Notes: a model not told the origin generated them from the sequence alone. A stretch of DNA of 60,310 nt from Bacillus sp. AFS006103 (GCA_002559145.1 NTXX01000024.1:1-60310), one strand, 5' to 3'; positions 1 through 7,217 are shown, counted from the stretch's first letter. Numbers and translations are program-made.

Positions 1-49
1 GTTTAGTTTTCAAAGAACAAATACTCCGTCACGAAAAAGCGACTTTATT

Positions 50-151
50 AATATATCACTCGCAAGACATAATGTCAACAACTTTTTTCGAATTGTTTTT
101 CACGTCAGCAGCGACGCTTATTAATATACCAAGATACTATTTAATTGTCAA
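50..151 (-). promoter_or_regulatory. Tandem rRNA operon promoters P1 and P2
   Basis: Two sigma-A promoters point left, out of the window. P1 has -35 TTGACA (146-151), a 17-bp spacer and -10 TATATT (123-128). P2 has -35 TTGACA (73-78), a 17-bp spacer and -10 TATATT (50-55). Paired near-consensus promoters about 70 bp apart are typical of Bacillus rrn operons. Further downstream (positions 1-20, minus strand) is TTGTTCTTTGAAAACTAAAC, a sequence typical of Bacillus rRNA leader or spacer regions. The 16S gene itself would lie beyond position 1. Promoters are seen directly; the rRNA assignment is inference. Confidence 0.85.
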
Positions 152-184
152 CGGTTCTTATTCAAAAAAGTATAAAGTTTTTTC

Positions 185-415
185 CTAACCCTTTTTCCGA
201 TCCTTTTTCCCTCTTCTCATATACTTTAAACAATCATGTGGAGAAGCAACCCGTCTAAACAGTGTAAATAAAACCTTATATCTTTCTTCCATCGATCTTT
301 TTACAATATGATCTATGCGATCATCCCTTAAATCAAATAGTATTTCATCCATTTCTCTTTTAATAAGGTATTCCATTTCTTTTACTTCTTTATCATTTAT
401 TAGAAGCCCAAACAT
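185..415 (-). CDS. Conserved-looking small protein of unknown function (76 aa)
   Basis: I do not recognise this protein. A longer reading begins at 460, but the ATG at 413-415 has a good GGAGG seven bases upstream, giving a 76-residue protein starting MFGLLINDKEVKEMEY. It is highly charged, with predicted helix (KEVKEMEYLIKREMDEILFDL), an RSMEERYKVLFTLFRRVASPHDCLKYMR segment split by no obvious motif, and a basic tail. No signal peptide or membrane segment is visible. It sits between pdaB (divergent) and the leftward rRNA promoters, so it is transcribed in the same direction as the rRNA operon. The strong ribosome binding site argues that it is real. Confidence 0.6.
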   Translation of the reverse strand: MFGLLINDKEVKEMEYLIKREMDEILFDLRDDRIDHIVKRSMEERYKVLFTLFRRVASPHDCLKYMRRGKKDRKKG

Positions 416-491
416 TGAATAACCTCCAGCGAAATATCTAGTTATAGTAGTCTTTTCCAATTATTGAAAAATTATAATAAAATTTTTCTAA

Positions 492-520
492 TCATATTCT
501 TAAATGTACGGGCATAGGTT
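492..520 (+). promoter_or_regulatory. Candidate sigma-E-type promoter of pdaB
   Basis: TCATATT (492-498) and CATAGGTT (513-520) are separated by 14 bp. They resemble the sigma-E -35 (ATATT) and -10 (CATACAnT) elements, although the -10 is imperfect. The site lies about 35 bp upstream of pdaB, a gene known to be expressed during sporulation in B. subtilis. The match is suggestive only. Confidence 0.35.
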
Positions 521-553
521 GAGACAAGGACAGTATTGGACGAGGTGGGGACA

Positions 554-1306
554 ATGAAATTCTTTTTTGTATTTAACGGGAAGTCTTTGAAGAACATTTC
601 ACTCATTTTAATTGCTGCATTTTTTACAGCATGGTTCCTCTACATAGAGAATCTTGCACAAATTCCTGTCTTTTCAACAAAAGATGGCCCAAAAGCTGTT
701 TATCGAGGGGAAAGAGATCTTGCCCTTACTTTTAATATTGGCTGGGGGGATGAAAAGGCGGAGCCGATTTTAGATACGCTAAATAAAGAAGGCGTAAAAG
801 CCGCTACTTTCTTCTTAGCCGGTTCCTGGGCAGAGAGACATCCGGATATTGTTAGTCGAATTGTAAAGGATGGTTATGAAATTGGCATTCTTGGTTACGA
901 ATACAAAGACTATCGAGATTTGGAGGATGTAAAAATTGGCCAAGATATTTCGAAAGCACAAGAAGCCTTTCGGAAGTTAAATGTGAAAAATATTAAATTA
1001 CTTCGTGCGCCAACTGGCCATTTTGATGAGAGAACCTTAAAGATCGCTGAGAGATATGGATATACAGTTGTCCATTGGAGTGTGGATTCAAAGGATTGGA
1101 ATAATCCGGGGGTACCAGCCATTGTTAAAAATGTGAATAAAGCAGACAAAGGGGATATTATTCTCCTCCATGCTTCTGACTCAGCAAAACAAACCGCAAA
1201 AGCACTGCCGTTGATTATGAAAGGTATTCAACAAAAAGGGTTAAACCTTATTTCAGTATCAGAAATGATTGCAAATGGAGAGGCAAGTTCAAGAGAAATT
1301 AGATGA
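554..1306 (+). CDS. pdaB: Sporulation polysaccharide deacetylase-family protein PdaB
   Basis: PdaB is needed in B. subtilis for spore cortex stability late in sporulation and belongs to the NodB-type deacetylases. The ATG at 554 is preferred over an in-frame TTG at 536 because GAGGTGGGG lies just upstream; it gives 250 residues. Residues about 13-31 form one membrane-spanning signal anchor. The NodB fold follows: TFNIGWGDE near residue 60 (where classical enzymes have TFDD), GYEIGILGYEYKDY near 107, RAPTGHFDE near 152, and the conserved LLHASDSAKQT near the end. The usual motif-2 zinc histidines are not evident, so catalysis is uncertain. It faces kbaA on the opposite strand and ends before a repeat array and terminators. 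Confidence 0.9.
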   Translation: MKFFFVFNGKSLKNISLILIAAFFTAWFLYIENLAQIPVFSTKDGPKAVYRGERDLALTFNIGWGDEKAEPILDTLNKEGVKAATFFLAGSWAERHPDIVSRIVKDGYEIGILGYEYKDYRDLEDVKIGQDISKAQEAFRKLNVKNIKLLRAPTGHFDERTLKIAERYGYTVVHWSVDSKDWNNPGVPAIVKNVNKADKGDIILLHASDSAKQTAKALPLIMKGIQQKGLNLISVSEMIANGEASSREIR

Positions 1307-1384
1307 TTTTATAAAAAAACTGTCCAACCCATTAATAACAGGTTTACTTTAGAGGTGCAAACATTTAACCAGTGGTACTTAAAA

Positions 1385-1578
1385 TAAGCGGAGATTTTCC
1401 GGTTAAATGCATAATGGAGCTCGGTTCGAGGTATATAAGCGGAGGATTTCCGCTTAAGCAAAGCAAAATTACCCATTTTCATGTTTTTCAAGGCAATAGT
1501 CGGAATCCTTCCGTCTATTTAGGCTATTTTCAGTGCTATTTCCTTGATAAGCGGAATTTCTCCGCCTATTGTCAAACT
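1385..1578. repeat. Array of four short palindromic repeats (period 51-60 bp)
   Basis: The 465-bp gap between pdaB and kbaA holds four imperfect palindromes: AAGCGGAGATTTTCCGGTTA, AAGCGGAGGATTTCCGCTTA, AGTCGGAATCCTTCCGTCTA and AAGCGGAATTTCTCCGCCTA. Their centres are near 1395, 1446, 1506 and 1558. The sequence between them is poorly conserved. No convincing gene is present here; open frames across it lack ribosome binding sites. The units resemble those near 60.10-60.17 kb. Confidence 0.7.
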
Positions 1579-1624
1579 CGTTTTAGCGTCAAATGAACAT
1601 GTACAACTTACAGGTGCTTTCGTG

Positions 1625-1666
1625 AAAAAAAAGGCTTAGAGATATTTGCATCTCTAAGCCTTTTTT
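1625..1666. terminator. Bidirectional rho-independent terminator
   Basis: AAGGCTTAGAGAT and ATCTCTAAGCCTT pair perfectly (13 bp) around a 6-nt loop. There is a T-tract on the plus side (1661-1666) and an A-tract on the other (1625-1632), so it can act in both directions. It lies downstream of pdaB and its repeat array. Confidence 0.85.
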
Positions 1667-1756
1667 ACTGTGCAATATACTGTGAATTGTGTTGTGAAAT
1701 TTATGTGATTTGCTATGGATTAGGTTTGTGATTAACCGTTTTGCATCTCACAAACA

Positions 1757-1790
1757 AAACCGTCCAACCTATTAAATGGACGGTTTTTTT
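1757..1790. terminator. Terminator overlapping the 3' end of kbaA
   Basis: AAAACCGTCCA (1757-1767) pairs with TGGACGGTTTT (from 1777), with seven T residues following on the plus strand. Read on the minus strand, the stem includes the last codons of kbaA and its TAA stop lies in the loop. The U-tract is stronger for plus-strand transcripts, so it probably also stops read-through from pdaB into kbaA. Confidence 0.75.
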
Positions 1791-2458
1791 GCCTTTTTCA
1801 AATTGGCTGTACTTTTTGATTTAACGGGAGATTGACTTGCTCTTTTTTGTCTATCCTGCTCAGATTGCAGATTTAATTTGTGAAGAATTAGAAGTTGATA
1901 GGCATTACATGCTACCAAAGCAAACATCATCAGGTATAGCCAGCTCTGTTCATTAACACGAAGAACTGGTACCCACTCAACTAATGTAACCACAATCATA
2001 AAAAACATGGCCGGTATAAACGCATCCCGATTCGTCTGTTTGATTTTATACCAAGCCACAGTCAAACCAACGACCAACAAAATAGCAGCTGGACCAAAGT
2101 AGGGAAGAATGGAATCGTCCGGGCCGGCAAAGTTTTCGTAGCGTAAATAAACTAAATCAAATAAACCAAACAGAATAAGGACGACTTGAACAGCATTCCA
2201 CAGTGAAACTGATTTAAAGATTCCTAGTCCAAACCGATGAATCGTTAAATATGCGAAAAAGCCCATTTGGCTGATAACACTAAACAAAAAGCCCATGACA
2301 ATTAACCAAATTAACGTTGATAATATATCAATGAGTTTAAATTCAGTAAAATAAGGCTGAAACTCATTCCAGCGAACAATAAAGCCCACAATAGCCGTCG
2401 TGAGTCCGCCGACAAATAATGTATTCAAAAATAATTTTACCCAATTACGGCTCGTCAC
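1772..2458 (-). CDS. kbaA: KinB-signalling pathway activation protein KbaA
   Basis: KbaA is an integral membrane protein required in B. subtilis for the KinB branch of the sporulation phosphorelay. A longer frame starts at 2527, but GGAGG seven bases before a GTG at 2456-2458 supports a 228-residue protein beginning (M)TSRNWVKLFLNTLFVGGLTT. About six hydrophobic segments cover residues 8-190, including IDILSTLIWLIVMGFLF and a late SWLYLMMFALVACNAYQLL helix. The last 35 residues are a Lys/Ser-rich cytoplasmic-looking tail, longer than I recall for B. subtilis (about 198 aa total). Its position beside gerD, salA and cwlD matches B. subtilis. Confidence 0.88.
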   Translation of the reverse strand: MTSRNWVKLFLNTLFVGGLTTAIVGFIVRWNEFQPYFTEFKLIDILSTLIWLIVMGFLFSVISQMGFFAYLTIHRFGLGIFKSVSLWNAVQVVLILFGLFDLVYLRYENFAGPDDSILPYFGPAAILLVVGLTVAWYKIKQTNRDAFIPAMFFMIVVTLVEWVPVLRVNEQSWLYLMMFALVACNAYQLLILHKLNLQSEQDRQKRASQSPVKSKSTANLKKAKKPSI

Positions 2459-2543
2459 ACGATAAACCTCCATACTACAAATATAGATAACATTATGATT
2501 GTACCAATCCAAATTTGAAAAATCCATAATTTATATTTGCTAA

Positions 2544-2574
2544 CGAATAATCTCTCTACAGTTACTACATGCTA
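2544..2574 (+). promoter_or_regulatory. Candidate sigma-G promoter of gerD
   Basis: CGAATA (2544-2549) and CATGCTA (2568-2574) are separated by 18 bp. Each differs by one base from the sigma-G consensus TGAATA and CATACTA. GerD is known to be forespore-expressed under sigma-G in B. subtilis, so position and sequence agree. Confidence 0.65.
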
Positions 2575-2608
2575 AACTTAAGGATTTTTATGTGAAAGGG
2601 GCTTATTA

Positions 2609-3214
2609 ATGAAAGCGAAAAGCATGGTGCTCCTCCTGCCCATCATGGTGTTCCTTACCAGTTGTTCTTCCAGTGATACCAGCGGCGGAGGACAAGTTGA
2701 TTACGAAGCAACGAAGAAAATGGTTGTTGATATTCTAAAAACGGATGATGGTAAGAAAGCCATTCAAGATGTAATGTCAAGTGATAGCATGAAAGAAAAA
2801 CTGGTGATGGACCAAAAGGTGGTCTCTGATACCATCCAGCAAACACTTACTACAGATAAAGCAAAAGAATACTGGAAAAAAACATTTAGTGATCCCAAAT
2901 TTGCACAAAGTATTTCAAAAAATTTAAAATCAGAAAATAAAAAATTACTGAAGGAACTAATGAATGACCCGGAATATAGAGGAATGATGGTGGAAGTTTT
3001 TAAAGAACCCGAAATCCAAAAACAAATGACAGATGCTCTAAAAAGCAAAGAATATCGCACACATCTCCAAAAGGTAATTACTGAAACGGTTGATAGTCCT
3101 TTATTTAAAGCTAAAATACAAGAATTACTTTTAAAAGCAGCAGAGGAAGCAAATACAAAATCATCATCGAGCGATAAGGGAAACTCAAGCAGCAATCAAT
3201 CCGGGGGGCAGTAA
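2609..3214 (+). CDS. gerD: Spore germination lipoprotein GerD
   Basis: GerD is a spore inner-membrane lipoprotein needed to cluster nutrient germinant receptors into the germinosome. The protein (201 aa) starts with a lipoprotein signal peptide and lipobox LTSC (Cys near residue 19). A Gly/Ser linker and a long alpha-helical region with repeated short motifs follow (YEATKKMVVDIL, DPEYRGMMVEVF, SKEYRTHLQKVI), consistent with the known helical trimer core. The tail is Ser/Gly/Asn-rich and probably disordered. GGGGC precedes the ATG. It is monocistronic, with its own sigma-G-like promoter, and converges on salA across a shared terminator. Confidence 0.93.
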   Translation: MKAKSMVLLLPIMVFLTSCSSSDTSGGGQVDYEATKKMVVDILKTDDGKKAIQDVMSSDSMKEKLVMDQKVVSDTIQQTLTTDKAKEYWKKTFSDPKFAQSISKNLKSENKKLLKELMNDPEYRGMMVEVFKEPEIQKQMTDALKSKEYRTHLQKVITETVDSPLFKAKIQELLLKAAEEANTKSSSSDKGNSSSNQSGGQ

Positions 3215-3261
3215 GAGCGACCAAGGTAGTTTAAGCTAGATTGTAAAATACTTATCAAAAA

Positions 3262-3298
3262 AATAGAAGCCTTTTCCGCACTGGAAGAGGCTTCTATT
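3262..3298. terminator. Bidirectional terminator between gerD and salA
   Basis: AATAGAAGCCTTTTCC and GGAAGAGGCTTCTATT form a 16-bp stem with one G-U pair and a short loop. On the minus strand the stem is followed by TTTTTTTG. It separates convergent gerD (+) and salA (-). Confidence 0.88.
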
Positions 3299-3306
3299 TC
3301 GTGTAT

Positions 3307-4362
3307 CTATTTTTTTAGCAAGCCAGTTACTTTTTCAGCTATTTCTAAATAAATTTTTCCAATCTGATGGTCTTCTTGATAGATCGATGGCGCAAAGTCT
3401 TCCTCGTTCCAATCAGGCTGATTTAGAGGCAGACGGCCAAGTACTTCTGTATTCAATTCTTCCGCTAATTTATCGCCGCCACCTTGGCCAAATACATATT
3501 CTTTTTCGCCGGTTAACTTACTTTCAAAATATGCCATATTTTCAATGACACCAAGAATCTCATGATCCGTTTTCAGAGCCATTGCACCCGCACGTGCAGC
3601 TACAAAAGCAGCCGTTGGATGCGGTGTTGTTACAATTACTTCTTTACATGCAGGAAGCATAGTATGAACGTCTAATGCGACATCCCCTGTTCCAGGCGGT
3701 AAATCTAATAGTAAATACTCGATGTCGCCCCATTCTACCTCATTAAAGAAGCTGTTTAACATTTTCCCTAACATCGGCCCACGCCAGATAATCGGTGAAT
3801 TATCTTCGACAAAGAAGCCCATTGAAATGACTTGTACACCAAAACGTTCAACAGGAATGATCTTTTCCCCTCTAACAACAGGTCTTTCTGTAATTCCCAT
3901 CATATCTGGAACACTAAATCCATAAATATCCGCATCAATAAGTCCAACTTTTTTGCCTAGACGTGCTAGCGCAACGGCAAGGTTAACCGATACAGTTGAT
4001 TTACCCACTCCGCCTTTTCCACTTGCGATCGCAATAAAGGTGGTATTCTTTGAATGAAGCAAGTTTGTATCATTCGTTTCTGATTGTGCTTGGCGGTTTG
4101 CCGCTAGCACTTCTTCAGGAAGCTCCGTAAAACGAATACCAACCGATGCTGCTCCTTCTTCTTTTAACAAACTAACAATTTGTGTTTGCAGTTGGAGCTG
4201 TTCAGCAGTACCTGTCTTGGCGATGGCCACTTTAACACTGACATGGTTTTTTTCTTCTTTAATCTTTATTTCGACAATAGCATTTAATTCAGCTAAGGTT
4301 TTATGTAAAAATGGTTCTTGGAGGCTGCCTAGAACCTCATGGACTCTTTCTTCTGTTAACAT
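3307..4362 (-). CDS. salA: Mrp/NBP35-family P-loop ATPase SalA
   Basis: SalA belongs to the Mrp/ApbC ATPases linked to iron-sulfur cluster delivery. In B. subtilis it is also a regulator that represses scoC and thereby raises exoprotease production. GAGGTG before the second in-frame ATG (4360-4362) sets a 351-residue protein starting MLTEERVHEVL. An N-terminal MIP18-like domain (about 1-85) precedes the ATPase with deviant Walker A GKGGVGKST (about 116-124), DADIYG, and DLPPGTGD. The CxxC motif that many Mrp proteins carry after IENMAYF is absent, as I recall for SalA. It lies downstream of cwlD but is separated from it by a terminator. Confidence 0.92.
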   Translation of the reverse strand: MLTEERVHEVLGSLQEPFLHKTLAELNAIVEIKIKEEKNHVSVKVAIAKTGTAEQLQLQTQIVSLLKEEGAASVGIRFTELPEEVLAANRQAQSETNDTNLLHSKNTTFIAIASGKGGVGKSTVSVNLAVALARLGKKVGLIDADIYGFSVPDMMGITERPVVRGEKIIPVERFGVQVISMGFFVEDNSPIIWRGPMLGKMLNSFFNEVEWGDIEYLLLDLPPGTGDVALDVHTMLPACKEVIVTTPHPTAAFVAARAGAMALKTDHEILGVIENMAYFESKLTGEKEYVFGQGGGDKLAEELNTEVLGRLPLNQPDWNEEDFAPSIYQEDHQIGKIYLEIAEKVTGLLKK

Positions 4363-4470
4363 AAAAAAGCACCTCACATTTTGAATTCGTTTCCATCTCT
4401 CAGTATAACATAATCACACTCGGAAACAGTTAAATGAATCACACGTATTTTTAAGAGGACTTTCCTTCGT

Positions 4471-4498
4471 AAAAAAAATAGAAGGTGAACTCACCTTC
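4471..4498 (-). terminator. Terminator of the cwlD transcript
   Basis: On the minus strand GAAGGTGA and TCACCTTC form a perfect 8-bp hairpin with a 2-nt loop, followed by TATTTTTTTT. The stem overlaps the cwlD stop codon. Confidence 0.85.
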
Positions 4499-5222
4499 AA
4501 TAATCTGGTTCAACTAATTCTTTTTCATTCGTGTAATATCGAGTTATTCCTTGATAAATCGATATGGCAATCTTCTCCTGATAGGCATCCTTTTTTAAAT
4601 TTTCCTTTTCTGTTGGATTGGATAAAAAGCCGACTTCAACTAAAATACCTGGCTTCTTGGCATTCTTTAAAATATACACGTTATTGATTGGCTTGGCTCT
4701 GCGCGTGGTGTTCTCCAAGTTTTTTCGAAGTTCTTCCTGCACAAACTTTGCAGCCTTAGCATTTTCCTTAAAATAAGGCGCATAAAAGGTTTGTGCCCCG
4801 CTCCATCTGGCAGAAGGAATTGCATTTAAATGAATGCTGACAAAGAAATCTTTATCACCATTATTTATCATGTTTAGTCTATTTTTTAAATCTTCAACTT
4901 TTCTTCTACTGTAACCCCTTGTATCAGACGCAGCCAAATCTTTATCGGATTCTCTAGTCATAATAACAAGCGCACCCTGCATTTGCAGGTAGCCCCTGAC
5001 TTTCTTGGTAATCTTTAAGGCAATATCTTTTTCCAACGTTTGCCCCGTTCCTGCGCCGCCATCCGGCCCGCCATGGCCAGGGTCAAGTAGTATGATTTTT
5101 CCCGATAACGGAAGATTCCACGCATTCAACGAGTCATCTTCGGCAAAGTCGTACTGTAAAACGAAAAACAACACAAATAAACCGACGATAAAACTTATGA
5201 TTTTTAATCTTCGCTTTGACAC
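4497..5222 (-). CDS. cwlD: N-acetylmuramoyl-L-alanine amidase CwlD
   Basis: CwlD cleaves the stem peptide from muramic acid during spore cortex synthesis, the step before PdaA forms muramic delta-lactam. I place the start at a GTG (5220-5222) with AAGGA nine bases upstream, giving 241 residues, close to the family length; upstream starts at 5231 and 5255 have poor ribosome binding sites. A signal anchor (residues 8-26) precedes an Amidase_3 domain. Visible zinc and catalytic motifs are DPGHGGPDGG, the later SIHLNA and VEVGFLSN. Its neighbours ybaK and salA match the B. subtilis order. Confidence 0.92.
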   Translation of the reverse strand: MSKRRLKIISFIVGLFVLFFVLQYDFAEDDSLNAWNLPLSGKIILLDPGHGGPDGGAGTGQTLEKDIALKITKKVRGYLQMQGALVIMTRESDKDLAASDTRGYSRRKVEDLKNRLNMINNGDKDFFVSIHLNAIPSARWSGAQTFYAPYFKENAKAAKFVQEELRKNLENTTRRAKPINNVYILKNAKKPGILVEVGFLSNPTEKENLKKDAYQEKIAISIYQGITRYYTNEKELVEPDY

Positions 5223-5305
5223 CCCAATCATTCCTTCCCGCTCGTCCCTTTTCACTTAACTATATGGGACAAAGGGGGGATTTAGAACAGGAAGAAATGT
5301 TGACC

Positions 5306-5749
5306 TTAATGGAGCCGGAGCTTATGACGCCTTTGCCCTTTTTCGTAGCCTTCTCTCCACCAAATATGGATGTATTGCTCACATAGATAAAATAGCGACT
5401 CACTCATCGTGCCCTCTTCACCGCTGCCCCAATAGAGGAAAAAGTTATAGAGGGTATCAATTAAATGTTTTTCTTCTCGGTAGCAGCGCTTGCGAACCTC
5501 ATCTAAGTTCTCGCCATAATAACCAAACTTGCTGAATTTTGCCCCTAATAAAAAGGACTCAAGTGCGATGTCGTAGCACGCTTCTTCAATTCCGGTATTC
5601 ATTACTAAGTTTGAGACAATTCTTGTTGAGCCAAAGTATTGTTGGACTCGTTCTTTTAATGTATTGATCGATAGTTCCCGAAGGACCGAACGCTCGTATT
5701 TTATCTGTTTTTCCCGTTTTTTTTCTTTAAAGGTCGTAATTACTGTCAC
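5306..5749 (-). CDS. ybaK: DUF2521 family protein YbaK
   Basis: This 147-residue protein matches the Bacillus YbaK/DUF2521 family in length, position upstream of cwlD, and motifs such as LLGAKFSKFGYYGENLDEV and EGYEKGQRRHKLRLH. Its function is unknown to me. The GTG start (5747-5749) follows AGAGGTGA by seven bases. The N-terminus is charged and helical; there is no signal peptide or transmembrane segment. It may be cotranscribed with cwlD, 83 bp downstream, with no terminator between them. Confidence 0.8.
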   Translation of the reverse strand: MTVITTFKEKKREKQIKYERSVLRELSINTLKERVQQYFGSTRIVSNLVMNTGIEEACYDIALESFLLGAKFSKFGYYGENLDEVRKRCYREEKHLIDTLYNFFLYWGSGEEGTMSESLFYLCEQYIHIWWREGYEKGQRRHKLRLH

Positions 5750-5772
5750 TACTATTCACCTCTTAGAACTAT

Positions 5773-5801
5773 TCTTTATCAGGCGTTCAGAAGAAATGCA
5801 A
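5773..5801 (-). promoter_or_regulatory. Candidate sigma-A promoter of ybaK-cwlD
   Basis: On the minus strand TTGCAT (5796-5801) and TAAAGA (5773-5778) are 17 bp apart, about 25 bp upstream of the ybaK start. The -10 is weak. The 185-bp gap between ybaK and the divergent NERD gene must hold promoters for both; I see no clear plus-strand promoter. Confidence 0.4.
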
Positions 5802-5944
5802 AGTTCCGGTCGTTTTAAGTTGCCAATTTTTATCGGATGATTTGAGGGTGGGGTGATAAATGTTAACAAAGAATTCAAACTATTGTTGCGTTACTTTTTG
5901 TAAAATGAAGGTGGAGTATTTTAAAATGAGAAAGGATGTGGGAC

Positions 5945-6859
5945 ATGCCGACTTTAAAGCCTCGTACGAAGTCAAAGGAATATCAGATACTGAGCTTTTT
6001 AAATGCACGAATGGATTTACCTGCTACAGATAAGCTGCATTATGAAAACCTTGAAAAAGGGTACAAGGGTGAGTTGCTCTTTGACCAGTTAACTTTGATG
6101 CTTCAAAATGATTTATACATATTAAATGATTTGTGCCTCCAGACGAATAGTTTTTTTCAAATTGATACATTAATCATTGCTCAACATACCATCTACCCCT
6201 ATGAAATAAAAAACCATGAGGGAGATTATAGGTATGAATTAGGAAATTTCTATCCTAAATTATCTAAGAATGAAATAAGTAATCCTCTGCACCAATTAAA
6301 TCGAGGTAAGTTACACCTCCGTCCCTTACTTAAAAGTCTTGGCTTTTATTTGCCACTTGAAGGTGACGTGGCATTTGTCAACCCCAATTTCACCTTATAT
6401 CAAGCCCCCTTAAACGAACCCATAATACATCCCACTCAGCTTAATAACCTGATGAAAAAATTAAACGAAATCCCGTCAAAGCTAACGGACCGCCACAAAA
6501 GGCTGGCTGACCAATTAATCTCGATGCATCAAACCGATTGCCCCTTTACCCGTTTACCGCATTATAGCTATGATCAATTGCAAAAGGGGCCTCTTTGCGC
6601 TGATTGTTACTCGTTACTTTGTTTTGTTGATGAAAGTAAGAAGATTATGGTGTGTAATAAATGCGGGCACGAGGAGTTGGTCGATTTAGCCGTCTTACGG
6701 TGCGTGGAGGAGTTAGAACTGCTATTCCCTGATATGAAAATTACTACGAATCTGGTTCATGACTGGTGTGGGGTGGTTGGGTCTAAGAAAACCATTAGTC
6801 GAATTCTTAAACAAAACTATACTTTGATGGGGTTTGGTCAGTGGACTTATTATGAATAA
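5945..6859 (+). CDS. NERD-domain protein with C-terminal zinc ribbon
   Basis: This is a nuclease-related domain (NERD) protein of 304 residues; function is not established. The second ATG (5945) is chosen because AAAGG lies nine bases upstream, while the ATG at 5936 abuts it. The NERD region (about 38-145) has GYKGELLFDQL, FQIDTLII and IYPYEIKN, which carry the Glu, Asp and E-x-K residues expected of a PD-(D/E)xK-like nuclease fold. A CADC...CNKC zinc ribbon (about 218-240) and a helix-rich tail (SKKTISRILKQNY) that may bind DNA follow. It is on the strand opposite its neighbours, occupies the place where B. subtilis has ybaJ, and ends in its own terminator, suggesting an accessory insertion. 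Confidence 0.8.
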   Translation: MPTLKPRTKSKEYQILSFLNARMDLPATDKLHYENLEKGYKGELLFDQLTLMLQNDLYILNDLCLQTNSFFQIDTLIIAQHTIYPYEIKNHEGDYRYELGNFYPKLSKNEISNPLHQLNRGKLHLRPLLKSLGFYLPLEGDVAFVNPNFTLYQAPLNEPIIHPTQLNNLMKKLNEIPSKLTDRHKRLADQLISMHQTDCPFTRLPHYSYDQLQKGPLCADCYSLLCFVDESKKIMVCNKCGHEELVDLAVLRCVEELELLFPDMKITTNLVHDWCGVVGSKKTISRILKQNYTLMGFGQWTYYE

Positions 6860-6901
6860 AGAATGATTTTATATTCTATAGAGCTGCATAGACTCTTTTT
6901 C

Positions 6902-6940
6902 GTACATAGGGGCGATTGAATACCCTATGTACTCTTTTTT
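6902..6940 (+). terminator. Terminator of the NERD gene
   Basis: GTACATAGGG and CCCTATGTAC form a perfect 10-bp stem with an 11-nt loop, followed by a T-tract (6934-6940). It lies 43 bp after the stop codon. Confidence 0.9.
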
Positions 6941-6964
6941 TCTTTTGTTCGGTGGATAATTTCA

Positions 6965-7190
6965 TCTATTGTCTACTCTGGCTCCATTTTTTCCTTCTAC
7001 CCGGTCGCCAATAGCATCTATTGTCTACCCTTGTTGCTCCTTTTTCCTCTGCCCGGTCGCCAATAGCGTCTATTGTCTACCCCGGCTGCCCTTTTTCCAT
7101 CTACTTGGTCGTCAATACCCTCTATTGTCTACCCTCCTCAGCCTATTTTCACCTGCTCGGTCGCCAATACCTTCTATTCTAGCCCCTGCG
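6965..7190. repeat. Exact-period 52-bp tandem repeat array
   Basis: TCTATTGTCTAC or a close variant begins at 6965, 7017, 7069, 7121 and 7173, an exact period of 52 bp for four and a half units. Each unit also contains a TTTTTCC tract and (C/T)GGTCGCCAATA. At unit junctions CAATAG and CTATTG form a 6-bp inverted repeat around 3 nt. Because 52 is not divisible by 3, the array is not a coding repeat; open frames across it have no ribosome binding site. It fills most of the gap between the NERD gene and rpsI. Confidence 0.85.
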
Positions 7191-7217
7191 CTCTGCTTAC
7201 ATCCTTTTCGGCCAATC

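Noticed and set aside
1372..1596. Plus-strand open frame in the pdaB-kbaA gap
   Set aside because: It is made of the palindromic repeats, has no ribosome binding site and shows no recognisable motif.
5802..5935. Promoter for the NERD gene
   Set aside because: TTGTTG and TAAAAT are present but only 12 bp apart, which is too short for sigma-A.
6965..7190. CRISPR array
   Set aside because: Units are 52 bp and similar along their whole length, not short identical repeats with unique spacers, and no cas genes are present.
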